Of a stretch of DNA of 64,000 nt, positions 16,401 to 25,900 are shown piece by piece; the first letter of the stretch is position 1, and every line of letters starts with the position of its first letter. The stretch covers positions 12,956-76,955 of the forward strand of contig JAVBLI010000030.1 of assembly GCA_031553595.1 (NCBI GenBank), given 5' to 3'. The notes under the pieces are model-generated. The model had not been told where the DNA came from. It was given only the letters and a program-made list of their open reading frames with translations, and did no database searches. This stretch comes from RGIG3701 sp031553595. Lineage in GTDB: Bacteria > Planctomycetota > Planctomycetia > Pirellulales > Thermoguttaceae. The position numbers were made by a program, and so were the translations under genes.

Positions 16401-18625
16401 GCGGACGTCATCTCCACGGGCGGAAAAAGCGTGGTCAGCGGGTCACTCTGCAAAAACCGGTTCTCGCGGGAAAAACGCCCGGACACCGAATTTTCCAGGA
16501 ACATTCCCAGCTCCGTGGGCGAAATCCGCGAATAACGCACCGGTGTTTCCTGGCCGTTTTCCCGAAGAAAAACGCGGTGAATCCGCAGATTTTCCGGAAC
16601 ACGCAGGTGGCAGAATAACGGCACGGACTCTCCCGCCGGAAACGTGGCCGCGTACTGCATCCGGAGCCGATTTTCATCGCACAGGACAGACGTCACCTGG
16701 GAAACCGCGCACTTCATCTCCACCGGCCGGGATTCAATAAACCAGGACGCGTCCGCCGAAAAATCCTCGCGCCACGCTCCGGAAGCAGTGTCATCCACCA
16801 CCAGGGACGGCGTGATCACCTTCTCCAGACGCCCGAAATGCTGAATCCCGGTAAGTTCCGTCCAGATGAACATAAACTCCGGCACGGTAAGCGCGGGAAC
16901 ATTCTTCGCGACCTCCCGGAACTTTAATTCCATTCCTGAACCGCTGACCGCCACCCACCGCCGGACGGTTTTCACGTCTTTGGGATGAACGTACGGCAGC
17001 ACATGTTTCCCCACACTGGATTTCTGCGGAAAATGCAGGTCAAAACCCACCACGCACTGTTCCGCAAGCGGCGCCGCGAAATCCATCCGGATCCGCTGGC
17101 GATTCCCGTCCGCGAACGTTTTTAACAGCGCGCCTCGCGAAGCGGGAAGGGAAAGGATGCCCGTTTCGGAAGCTCTGGGAAGCGCACCCGCCTCCACGCC
17201 CGTCTCCGCCGCGGTGCGTTTTCCGGAAGGTTCCGGCACGCCTGCCGCTTCTCCACGGGCATTTCCATTCACGGATCCCGGCGCGGGCGCGCCGTCCGTC
17301 ATGCCGGAAGCCGTTCCGCCCCGCTTTCCATCCGTCACAGCATCCGTTTCCGTACCCGCGCTGACCAGCGCCCGCACCGACGCGCGCGGATCCGTAACCC
17401 ATTCCAGGGACGTCACGTTTCCTCTCGCAAAACGGTAACGGTAACGGCACTGTAACGTCATGCCGCGAGGAGAAAATTCCCAGTGATAAAACTCTTCCAC
17501 CGTGGTCGTGGGCGTCATGGTTTCCGTCCGGACAGGTTTTTCCCAGCCGACCATTAAATGCTGGGCGTCCCCGAGCTGAACGCTCCATTTCAGCAGCCGC
17601 GGCTGGTACGTCACTTCCCCTTTCGCCATGGGGAAAAACAGCGGCCCCATGTTCGCCGGCACTTCCATCTCCAGCCGTGACCGCGCAATTCCTGGAATGG
17701 TGATGGAAATGCCGCGGTCCATATTTTTTGCTGCCGGGTGAGTTAACGTTTCCGCATCCGCACCCGGGGAACGCTCCGCGGAAACATCTCTTAAAATCGG
17801 ATAAAATCGCAGCTCCAGGGTGTAACGCCCGGGGCGGGGAACGTCAAAAGTCAGTTTTCCGCTTTCCCAGAGCACCTGTAACGGCTGGCCGTTTAAAGTC
17901 GCGCCGCCGGGAGAAAGATAAATTTCCGTCACTTTCATGGGCAGGGAAACACGGGTGTTTTCGCGGAGCACTTCCACATCATAAACCGCGCGGACGGAGT
18001 CCACTGTGACGGCCCCCGCCGAGACCGACATGCGCAACTGGCCGGTATACACCGCGTCATGAAAATAAAATGCCGTTTCCGCCTCCTCCGCCGCTTTCAC
18101 TTCTTCGCCCGGCTTCCGGTATAAATTCTGAAACATCTTCAGCGGAATGTAATAATCGTCGCCCGTGGGCTCACCGTCCGCGTTCACGGGAATAAACACC
18201 CACACGCGATCCTCGGTCTTCCCGCCCACCGCCGCACCTTCCTCGGCAGGCACGTTTTTCGTGGTGCCGCCGCCTCCGCTCACTTCTTCACCGCCCGCGA
18301 GCGCTCCGTTTCCACGCATGTCCGCGCGGCCCTGAATCTCCACGCGCCCCGGAATATCCGCGCGGCCCGTCCCTCCAGCTCCGGAAACCGCACGTTCCGT
18401 CGGGGAAATGGAACCGGAAGCCGCGCCACCATTCTCCGCAGCACCTGCCGCACCGGACGGGGGCGGAGTGTAAACCGCAGCCGGTACGGACACCCGCGTC
18501 TGTTGCGCATGCACGCCGAAAAGGAGAAACATCAGCGCGAATAAAAACACGCACCCACGCGCCAGCATCTTTACCGTCGGCGTGTTAAAACGGAGCACGT
18601 TCATCTGTCTTCCTGAAGGTTTCAT
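13490..18625 (-). CDS. Giant exported membrane-anchored protein C (1711 aa), unknown family
   Basis: Function not recognised. Residues 1-41 are a signal peptide (KMLARGCVFLFALMFLLFG, cut near VHAQQ). Residues about 50-125 and 430-490 are Gly/Ala/Glu low-complexity linkers. Residues about 125-290 and most of 500-1300 are beta-rich, resembling stacked jelly-roll or Ig-like modules (VRAVYDVEVLRENTRVSLPM). Residues about 1400-1550 are helical. The last 90 residues contain two or three membrane helices (YAAVFVLLITLTLLAG; WWPAALMFLLAILIVIA), so the bulk should be periplasmic. The ATG at 18625 has GGAGG eight nt upstream and follows the previous stop by one base. It is the third and last gene of the operon, with the terminator just behind. 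Confidence 0.75.
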   Translation of the reverse strand: MKPSGRQMNVLRFNTPTVKMLARGCVFLFALMFLLFGVHAQQTRVSVPAAVYTPPPSGAAGAAENGGAASGSISPTERAVSGAGGTGRADIPGRVEIQGRADMRGNGALAGGEEVSGGGGTTKNVPAEEGAAVGGKTEDRVWVFIPVNADGEPTGDDYYIPLKMFQNLYRKPGEEVKAAEEAETAFYFHDAVYTGQLRMSVSAGAVTVDSVRAVYDVEVLRENTRVSLPMKVTEIYLSPGGATLNGQPLQVLWESGKLTFDVPRPGRYTLELRFYPILRDVSAERSPGADAETLTHPAAKNMDRGISITIPGIARSRLEMEVPANMGPLFFPMAKGEVTYQPRLLKWSVQLGDAQHLMVGWEKPVRTETMTPTTTVEEFYHWEFSPRGMTLQCRYRYRFARGNVTSLEWVTDPRASVRALVSAGTETDAVTDGKRGGTASGMTDGAPAPGSVNGNARGEAAGVPEPSGKRTAAETGVEAGALPRASETGILSLPASRGALLKTFADGNRQRIRMDFAAPLAEQCVVGFDLHFPQKSSVGKHVLPYVHPKDVKTVRRWVAVSGSGMELKFREVAKNVPALTVPEFMFIWTELTGIQHFGRLEKVITPSLVVDDTASGAWREDFSADASWFIESRPVEMKCAVSQVTSVLCDENRLRMQYAATFPAGESVPLFCHLRVPENLRIHRVFLRENGQETPVRYSRISPTELGMFLENSVSGRFSRENRFLQSDPLTTLFPPVEMTSAPQLVVEGEAPVLPGSEVSSKNDAAENVAARITAEGAAVAEGGREKTRAEEKNTPLRTRMPIPEIRLTDTFFTQTLRTIKIYRGRKTLLNFENLLPTVMARSGFLSAQITSGLDAVSTPSAAGGAGDKNENAVTAGMTGTDRVPGTPGGVRPNSGTVLKNQFTPGGGFLADSAGAEFRNAQLTASLSFEEGERVSGTLILRENRPEVEIWRRTFMEMRENAASAGNSLSPADAPSGGSGKDGGVQWTAKMELLLHVKDGLLDTFTVELPRNWQGPFTVEPAIPFTVEVSQPEGTEAETTKIRTPQGKMRLILRPSQPFNGKRRVVITGPVTETQSAQMKGEVSFVVPRVQFLGVNVMQEDVILPAVKESVDAAGSISRWVLEGVSPVEESVLEPQQSQTKSVETAAAAVSPLPEDASMVRSRPGISQIYRVTDPNHLVRLQVSSTVPPQIDHLWVSHHILWDAHGNVTGKVGFLTLSIYEFLPREVFSCVVAVPETCTPLEFRLDGMPAVVEAWPLVPEKEKSSRDAVRHYRVTFHGDGLPRRLEILSYGEASRLAAHGGGGNTLKKAAQNSQLAGHAFPLKLPRLEGVRPQTDVMGKMPGACFVYLPHGAEMEFYSRVGGGKMEAVPTRPLLRMELIYMEHLVRMMQLASRKLETEMADGGASTGKSPQVVTEEAACWCTLWAPRWQKTISLVGGHLKTAEKAEVREYQRDFETWRAEGDIFFRKWSGAAGAADAYSAFPAGDGAKAVENWRSLREAFQENVLAILTEQGLADPRRTEYGESPVGILGELSGEALRSAVKNIKIMAFDYSDVPPSGANAGPQKPSSGSGGEIAAASSAGENAAGSGNGNAGERTPVVRASAPERELFFVETSPVPHSAVTSPFTSGSVWQMSHAYAAVFVLLITLTLLAGVSLFPSILDITRTTPYWLTVTGVLWMMCDFSWWPAALMFLLAILIVIARARSAAEKNAR

Positions 18626-18626
18626 G

Positions 18627-21600
18627 TTACTCGCCTCCCTTTCCGTTCACGGGGGTTCCGGAAGTCGGCATGCCGGGCGCGGGCTGCGGAATTTGGCCGG
18701 GCAGCGGGGCCGTGGGGCGAGTTTTCGTGGTCTTTTTTTCACTTCGCTGCTGGAGATAAACATGAATGACTTTCGGACGGCGGTCCAGGAAACGTTTTCT
18801 CCGCCGCAGCGCCGAGTGCAGCGCGAAAGAGAGCACAAAACCTAAAAATATTCCCGAAAAAATCGGCGAGAAAACCGGCGGCGTCACCAGGCACAGCGCG
18901 GCCGAAAGTCCACAGACGCCGATGCGCGTCGCGCGGTATTTCTGGAAGTAACGTGAGAAAATCAGGAACGTCCCCAGCAGTAAAAACCACCGGGAAGCCT
19001 CCAGCGCACTGGAATGAATGACCCGCAAATCATGCGCATCCCGCAGGGTGTACGGCGTCCATCCCGTGCGAATGTCCCACTGCGCGGGGTTCATCCCCTG
19101 GGAAATCGCCACCAGGGAAAGCCACTGCTGCTCATCCACCAGAAACGCCCGGCCTCCGGAACCCACATCCGTCAGCGTGCCCAGTGACGGCGCGGGGCCG
19201 CCCACAAAAAACGCCTCTCCGCCGGAAGCCAGTTCTCCAAAAAATCGGTATAAAACGGTATCTTTGCGCGCTATTTCCGACTCTCCCGGCGCCGCGTCTT
19301 TTATGTCCGCCCGGGTATGAAAATCCTCCGTGGCCATGATCGGCGTGTAATTATCCGGAACCCACGCCTGCCAGGATGAGTTCAGCACCTGAAAATTCGT
19401 TTCCGGTAGCGCCGCATCCAGCACGGCCAGCACCCGTAGCGGCACATTTTTCTCCATCCACTGAAGCGTCACCTCCACCTGACGCTTCCATGACGGCAGC
19501 GGAATGCGAATTTCTCCGTCCTTATTTTCTTTCCCCGCACCTTCCGGCACGCGCTGCCCATCCACCAGCACTCCCAGAATGTGCGCGTCCCGCTTTAAAA
19601 GTTCATGGACGCGGATGATGAACTCCTCTTCCCCCATGTTTTCCACATCCCAGGAGATCACATGCAGCGTTAATCCGCTGGGGAAAAACTGCGACTGCCG
19701 CTGCTGCCGCCACACCCACGCCTGCATCTGCTTCTCCGGCTTCCTTGTCAGGGAGAGTTTTAAGAACGGCATGTAAATCCGTGACGTGAGCGTTTCTGGC
19801 GCATACTGAAAATGGCGAAAAAAACCCGTTCCGGGGACGAAAAATGAAGCGGATGCAGCCTCCTGACACGTTAAAATCGGCGTCATCCGCTGCTGCGTCA
19901 CGATGATGTTTCCAGAAACGTTCTCGCGCAGCGTGACCGCCGCGGAACTCTGCCGCGCTTCCGGCAGGGCCACCAGATTCAACGGAACGCCGCCGGGAAA
20001 ACGCTCCAGTAAGGAGCGGAACGCCGCGATCTGCGCGGCGAATAAATCGGCGTCATCCCCCGCGCCGCCCCCGCCCTGACGCTCCTCCGTCCCCTGGGGG
20101 AGCAGCAAAATTTCGAACTGAAATGGATGCGTCTGAGCGGCGGCCAGCGTAATTTCCCACGTTTCATAAGAATCATTCAGGCGCTCCTCCCCGTCCAGCG
20201 GAACTTTCTCCAGACACCGGACGGCACTTCCTTCCAGAAATTTCGGGAACTTCCACGTCACCTCAAAAGAAGTCGCGGGGCGGATATACACCTGCACTTT
20301 ATCCACCGAAGAATTCCGCGGCTCACACATTACCGTGAAAATCGCCACCGCGTGCGGCGGGGAAGTCAGATCATAAAACCCTTTAATATTCGCGTCATAC
20401 GTGGCGGGCCAGTGCTCCACCCGCAGTCCGGACGCGCCGCCGGCATCCAGACGCGTCTGCACCTGAAAGAAGGAAGCGTCATGCGCAGCCCGCGCACGCG
20501 TCAGCACATCCTCCCCGGCCACCGCCCCCGCGGGTGCCGTCTCCACCGGGCCGCCTGTTAATTTCAGCGCCCTGGAAGAAGACGTGCCCGCGAGAAACCA
20601 GGACGCGCCGCATTCATAAGTCGGAAAAAGGACGGGAGACATTTCCGCCGCCGAAAAAACATGCCCAGGCTCCACACCCGGACGCCGCATCCGCACACGC
20701 AGCGAAACGGCATCCCCCGGCGTTAACGCCCGAAAAAGCTGAATCCGCAACAGGGCGGGCACTTTCCCTGACCGCGCGTATTCCGCCTGCACCGCCGGCA
20801 TGTGCTCCAGCAGACGCAGCGAGAAATCCTGCGTGTGCGGCGACTGTTCCACGTTCCAGTCCTCGACCAGCGGCACTCGGGAGGATTCCGCGCCCTGCAC
20901 ACTGTCCACGGAATCCACCGTCCAGTCCGGGTCCACCAGCGCCAGCAGCGCAAAACGTTCACCGTCAGTCACCGTGAAAGAAAGCTCCGCCACGGCCGAA
21001 ATTTCCGTCTCCCGGAAATCCATCACCGTCGCGGCGTCCACCCGCACCTCCGGCTGCACGGACACCAGCTTCACACGAATTTCCGCATCCTGCGAATCCT
21101 CCTGAACCACCATCTCCGTCATGCTAATCCGGCGGTGATCCTGCGTGAGGTCTTTCCACTGGCTGGAAAGAATGCGCCCGTGCTGCGGAGAAATATCCGT
21201 CATCATGAACGGCTCATACACCCGAATCACGCTTTTCCCCTCACTCCAGAACACGTTCCGCACCATGATTTTCGGCACCGTCAGGACGTCCGAGCGAAAA
21301 ATAACGTTCCCGCCGGAAATTTCTTCACCGGGAGCTTTCCCCGCCACGGCCGGCATCTGCCGCGTCTTCCCGGAGTTCACCTCCCAGGGCCCCGCCGGGT
21401 TTTCCACCGCGTGAAATTCCAGGACATTCCCCACGCCGTACACCTTCCCGGGAATTTCCAGCAAGATTTCCGCATACCGTGCCGCACCGCGTTTTTTCGG
21501 GTTTTCCGCAATTTCCGTCACCGGGGCATCCGCAGCAAGCGCCGCCACCGCCGCATGCACAGGCGTTTCTCCCGTGGCCAAGGAAGATTTCGCATCCGGT

Positions 21601-22982
21601 TTTTCCTCGTCGGTTTTTCCCTCTTCCACTTTTCCCGCTTCCGGTTTTTCCGCACCGCCGGAAACCACCGTGGCAAGGGCGGGTGCCGTTTCATCCGTGG
21701 AATGAATTTCCCTCAGGTGCGCCCAGGAAATCGGGCGCCGGTTATACGTCACCGAAGTCAGTGCCAGACGCGTGTCCACCAGCGCTTTCAGAAACACGGG
21801 CGTCTGCACCGTGTTACGTGTCTCGCCGGCCGAGCTCATTCCGCCGGTATTCATTCCGCCCGCATTCACCCCACCCGTGCTAGCGCCAGCTGCATCCGCA
21901 CCGGGCATGTCCATCTCCAGACGGGCCGTCAGGTTTAAACCGTTTTTATGAAAGGACACGCGATTTTCCTGGGAAACCAGCAGCGGATAAAACGTTTCCC
22001 CGGCCGTGGAGGTCATGATTTTCAGCGTGACGTGATGGTGGCCGCCGAAATAAAAACGCCATAACACGCGTTCTGCTCCCGGGGCGCCCGGGTTCTGGGA
22101 CGGCGCGTATTTCACGCGACGAGCCTGGCCGTGATCGGCCGTGGGAACGTGATTCGCCGGCAGCAGTAAATCCAGCGTAATGTCCAGCCCCGGAAAGAAA
22201 TGCAGATCGAAAACCGTTCCGCCTCCCGCAGCCTGCCGTCCCTGCTGCGTCCACTGAAAGAAAGCCAGACAGTCTTTCCGGGCGCTGAGTTCCGCCGGGC
22301 GAAACACCATTTCCGCCGTGCCGTCCGAAAAAAACCGGGCACTATTTTCGCCGCCACGCGCATTTTCCTTCAGGGAATGCGTAAAAGCGGACAGCGCATC
22401 ATCCCCATCAAAAACCGATTCACTGGCGGGAAGCATCCGCGAAATGGCGAAATTCCCGGCACGGAACCGCCACGTTAAATCCGTCTGCGGGGCGGGATTT
22501 CTCCCCTGGGCGGAAGCCGTTTCCCACCGCCGCGATAAAACCACCACCGCCGCGCCGTCCGTCAGCGCGCCGTGCTCAAAAGTCGCCTGATAATAACCTG
22601 CCTTCACCGTCAGATCCGCGTCCGCATCTTCCGCAGGCGTCTCCCCGGCCTTCACATCCCGCGTCCACTTCTCGAATTTCTCCGCCTCCACCGGCCAGTA
22701 CGGCTCTCCGCGATTCGGAATGGATTCCATCATCTCCGCCGGCACATGCACCCGCCGGTACGGCTGAGGCACCGCGGACTGCGCCGTTTCATTTTCCGCA
22801 GCATGCTCCACTTCCGCACGCACCGCCGCCGTGGGCGCACCTTCACTGCTTCTTTCCGCGTCACGCATTTCCTGCGCCGCCGAAAGCGAAAAAAGCGTCA
22901 TCGAAAACGCCGCGAAAACCGCTCTCAAAAAGAGCGGTCCCGCATTACGTTTTCTCATTTCCGAAAAGCCCGCCGCGTTCAT
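18627..22982 (-). CDS. Giant exported membrane-anchored protein B (1451 aa), unknown family
   Basis: Function not recognised. The signal peptide ends near SLSAAQE (residue 36). An alternative ATG at residue 9 is possible, but the first ATG (22982) overlaps the upstream stop as ATGA and has GAGG eight nt upstream. Residues 60-1250 are beta-rich, with segments such as RVHVPAEMMESIPNRGEPYW near the N terminus that parallel the first strands of its two neighbours. There is an Ala/Glu/Lys-rich linker around 440-500. C-terminal helices near 1330-1400 (WFLLLGTFLIFSRYF; FSGIFLGFVLSFALHSAL) are followed by a basic, Pro-rich cytoplasmic tail. It is the middle gene of three with the same layout, probably parts of one envelope complex (inference). 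Confidence 0.75.
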   Translation of the reverse strand: MNAAGFSEMRKRNAGPLFLRAVFAAFSMTLFSLSAAQEMRDAERSSEGAPTAAVRAEVEHAAENETAQSAVPQPYRRVHVPAEMMESIPNRGEPYWPVEAEKFEKWTRDVKAGETPAEDADADLTVKAGYYQATFEHGALTDGAAVVVLSRRWETASAQGRNPAPQTDLTWRFRAGNFAISRMLPASESVFDGDDALSAFTHSLKENARGGENSARFFSDGTAEMVFRPAELSARKDCLAFFQWTQQGRQAAGGGTVFDLHFFPGLDITLDLLLPANHVPTADHGQARRVKYAPSQNPGAPGAERVLWRFYFGGHHHVTLKIMTSTAGETFYPLLVSQENRVSFHKNGLNLTARLEMDMPGADAAGASTGGVNAGGMNTGGMSSAGETRNTVQTPVFLKALVDTRLALTSVTYNRRPISWAHLREIHSTDETAPALATVVSGGAEKPEAGKVEEGKTDEEKPDAKSSLATGETPVHAAVAALAADAPVTEIAENPKKRGAARYAEILLEIPGKVYGVGNVLEFHAVENPAGPWEVNSGKTRQMPAVAGKAPGEEISGGNVIFRSDVLTVPKIMVRNVFWSEGKSVIRVYEPFMMTDISPQHGRILSSQWKDLTQDHRRISMTEMVVQEDSQDAEIRVKLVSVQPEVRVDAATVMDFRETEISAVAELSFTVTDGERFALLALVDPDWTVDSVDSVQGAESSRVPLVEDWNVEQSPHTQDFSLRLLEHMPAVQAEYARSGKVPALLRIQLFRALTPGDAVSLRVRMRRPGVEPGHVFSAAEMSPVLFPTYECGASWFLAGTSSSRALKLTGGPVETAPAGAVAGEDVLTRARAAHDASFFQVQTRLDAGGASGLRVEHWPATYDANIKGFYDLTSPPHAVAIFTVMCEPRNSSVDKVQVYIRPATSFEVTWKFPKFLEGSAVRCLEKVPLDGEERLNDSYETWEITLAAAQTHPFQFEILLLPQGTEERQGGGGAGDDADLFAAQIAAFRSLLERFPGGVPLNLVALPEARQSSAAVTLRENVSGNIIVTQQRMTPILTCQEAASASFFVPGTGFFRHFQYAPETLTSRIYMPFLKLSLTRKPEKQMQAWVWRQQRQSQFFPSGLTLHVISWDVENMGEEEFIIRVHELLKRDAHILGVLVDGQRVPEGAGKENKDGEIRIPLPSWKRQVEVTLQWMEKNVPLRVLAVLDAALPETNFQVLNSSWQAWVPDNYTPIMATEDFHTRADIKDAAPGESEIARKDTVLYRFFGELASGGEAFFVGGPAPSLGTLTDVGSGGRAFLVDEQQWLSLVAISQGMNPAQWDIRTGWTPYTLRDAHDLRVIHSSALEASRWFLLLGTFLIFSRYFQKYRATRIGVCGLSAALCLVTPPVFSPIFSGIFLGFVLSFALHSALRRRKRFLDRRPKVIHVYLQQRSEKKTTKTRPTAPLPGQIPQPAPGMPTSGTPVNGKGGE

Positions 22983-25900
22983 TCCTCGTTCCTCATTCCC
23001 AACTCATCTGCCGTGTACGTCCTGGTGGGAGAAAGCTCATCCGTCACCGGCACGATCACGGCCCGCGGAGACGGTGAAACGGTGGTGTCCTGTTCCATCA
23101 TGTATTTCGTCTTCCCCTGCCCCGTGGCCTGCGGACGATAAAAAATGTTAAACAGCAGCGAAATCACCACCAGCACGGCCCCCAGCGCCGACGCCTGCAG
23201 CGCCAGCAGCGCCAGATCCGGATACCGCACGCCCACCGCGCCCACCGCCACCAGCAGCCCCAGCAGGAACAGCGGGTGATGCGTCCACGAAAAATGGATG
23301 AAAATAAATCCCAGGATAAACACCGTAAACGCCAGCACCACCACGAGCGTCGTGCGGTTCACCAGCCGAAAGGAAACGCCGTCTTTCAGCGTGTCCCGGG
23401 AACCCATCCCCGCGAAAACGTACCGGTTCATGGTCACCGGCACCGGCGCCCCCTGAATCGCGCCGCACCACTGCTCCAGCGCCGTCTGCTCCCACAGCGG
23501 AACCCGCCCCCAGAACATGTGATTCCAGCCCCAGCGATATTCCATGGAAAACCCCTGCGGCGGCGTCATGATGTGCATGTTCCCCGGCAGCACCACCTGC
23601 CAGTACATTCCGCGGATCCACGTGGCGTCCACCACGTAAGGAATTTCCATCGGCAGCGCCTCTTCCGTGGAGAACATTTTCGCGAATTGATAACGAATTT
23701 CCACCGTCCGCGGCAAATTCTCCCGTGTGGCCTCCAGCGTCACCTGCAGCGAATTCGCGGAAAGACGCTTTACCTGCGTGCCGATTTCCGCCGGACGACG
23801 GTCGATCCACACATCCGCCTCATCTGCGGACGCACCCGCCGGGAGCTGAATGGTGAATTTTCGCGCATACACCCCGCCGCCGCCCGACGATTTTCGTTCC
23901 CCGCCCGAAACCCCATTTTCCGTCAGCGGAAGCGGCATGTCCATCACCGGTGGAAAGCAGAACACCGCCCGATCCTGGCGGACTTTCCCCGTCATCCACG
24001 TCTGAAGCCAGTAGCGGTCGACGATCGTCACTGTCAGCGGGTCCGTCTCTTTCAGCTCCAGCGCCAGCGAGACGCGGTTTTCCGCCGTGGGACTCCAGCA
24101 GTTCAGGGCCGCCGCGTTCATCCGGAATTCATAACCTCCGCGGGACGGAGAATAGCCCCCGCCCACACCGGCCGACTCCGTTTCACCGCCCGAAAACGCC
24201 GCCCCTCGCGGCTCACCTTCCGCCGCCACGCCGGTCATCACTCCCTCACCGCCCACACCGGCCGGCTCTTTTTTATTCCGCCGGATGAACGTCATCCCCT
24301 CCTGCTGCACGCGCGTCAGCATTTCCGTCTGTAAATAATTCTCCGCCGCGGAGAGTGAAACTTCCTGCCACGGTGTTTCGGGAATCGCCGCCTGCAGCGG
24401 AAACACGCGGATGGAATGGTACGTAAAAACCTGGAGCCGATTATCCGCCAATTTTCCATCATGCGGCACGCCCAGCAGGAAATCATTCACCCGGCTGGCC
24501 TGAGGCTGCAACTTTTCCATGGGAAGTGTGTACACGAACGTCACATAAAACACGCCGATTTTTTCCTCGCCCAGAAGAACCGTCACGTCCATTTTCCTCG
24601 GGCCCGCGTCCATAACTGACGGAGCGTTTACAGCACCGCTTACTGCCGGATTCACGGGCGGGTTCATGGTGACCATGGGCCGGCGAGTGGAAAAATGACT
24701 GGAAAACACGCCCGTTTCCGTCACCGTTTCCGCGCCGCCGTCTCTGGCCGCCACGGCACTTGGACGCACACTTTCCCCGCCGCGCACTTTTCCGTCCGCC
24801 ACCGCGTCCGCCATTCCTGAAATCGGGCCAGCACCAGGCACTGCCCCCGTCACCGCCGTCCCACCCGGCTGTGCGGCCAGCGGAAAAGCAGGCTGCGGAT
24901 GCCCTGTCATGGGAAATTCCGTCATCCCCGTCCGACTGCTGGCAAGCACCGGCGCACCCGGCACGCCTGTGCCCGCCATCCCCGTTCCCGTGCCAAGCAT
25001 TCCCACTCCGTGCGTTCCTGCTCCGTGAACACCGACACCATGTGCCTGCTCCGTCACCAGCACGTCCACGCGCTGGGCCGTCACTTCCGGCAACGTGAAT
25101 TTCAGTTGCCTCAGCGGCACATAAGAAACGGTGTATTCATACGTCTGGCACACGCGGTATTCTTCCGGGTACACTTCCAGACGTGAAAATTCCCTCACCG
25201 CAACCTGCTGCGGATGAATGGTGCGCGACGCAACGAAAATCGCCTCCGGTGACTCGCCGCGATAAAAAAGCATGTTCGGCGTCTGGGCCCCCACAGACCC
25301 CGCCATGCTCCGTGGGACGCGCACCAGATGCCGGATGCGTTCCGTGTTCGGCGTCAGCTCCACATTCAGCGCACAGCGGATCCGTATGTCCGCGGAAGCC
25401 ACCGTCTGCACCACCGCCGCGGCATGATTCGCCACCGGACGCGGAAACGAAAACGCCAGCTCCGTGTCCGTGTCTTTTATCTTCCGCCGTGCCTGGAAGG
25501 TTAAAGTCAGATTTCCCGTGGTGGGCTGAATCAGCGGAATGGACATCCGCCCGTCCGCGTCCACCTCCAGCGACTCGACCGAAATCAGATTATCAGGCCC
25601 CACGGATTCAAAAATCCAGTCCTGGAAGTCCACGTCAATCCACGCGATTTTCCCGCCCCGGATGAAGCACTTCCACGTCCCCTTCAGGAGAACTTCATTC
25701 TCCGTGACCGTCACATCATATTCCGGCTCCACATTAAAACGCACGCTCCGCGTGACCAGCCGCGTTAAAAGCATCATGGGCTGCGAGGTATACTCGAAAA
25801 AGGCGTCCCAGCCCGCCGTTTCTCCGGCAGCGCCCGCAGAACGCGATTCTCCGTCCGCACGCGCGCCGTTTTCATGGGGTGCACTTCCTGCAGGGTACGC

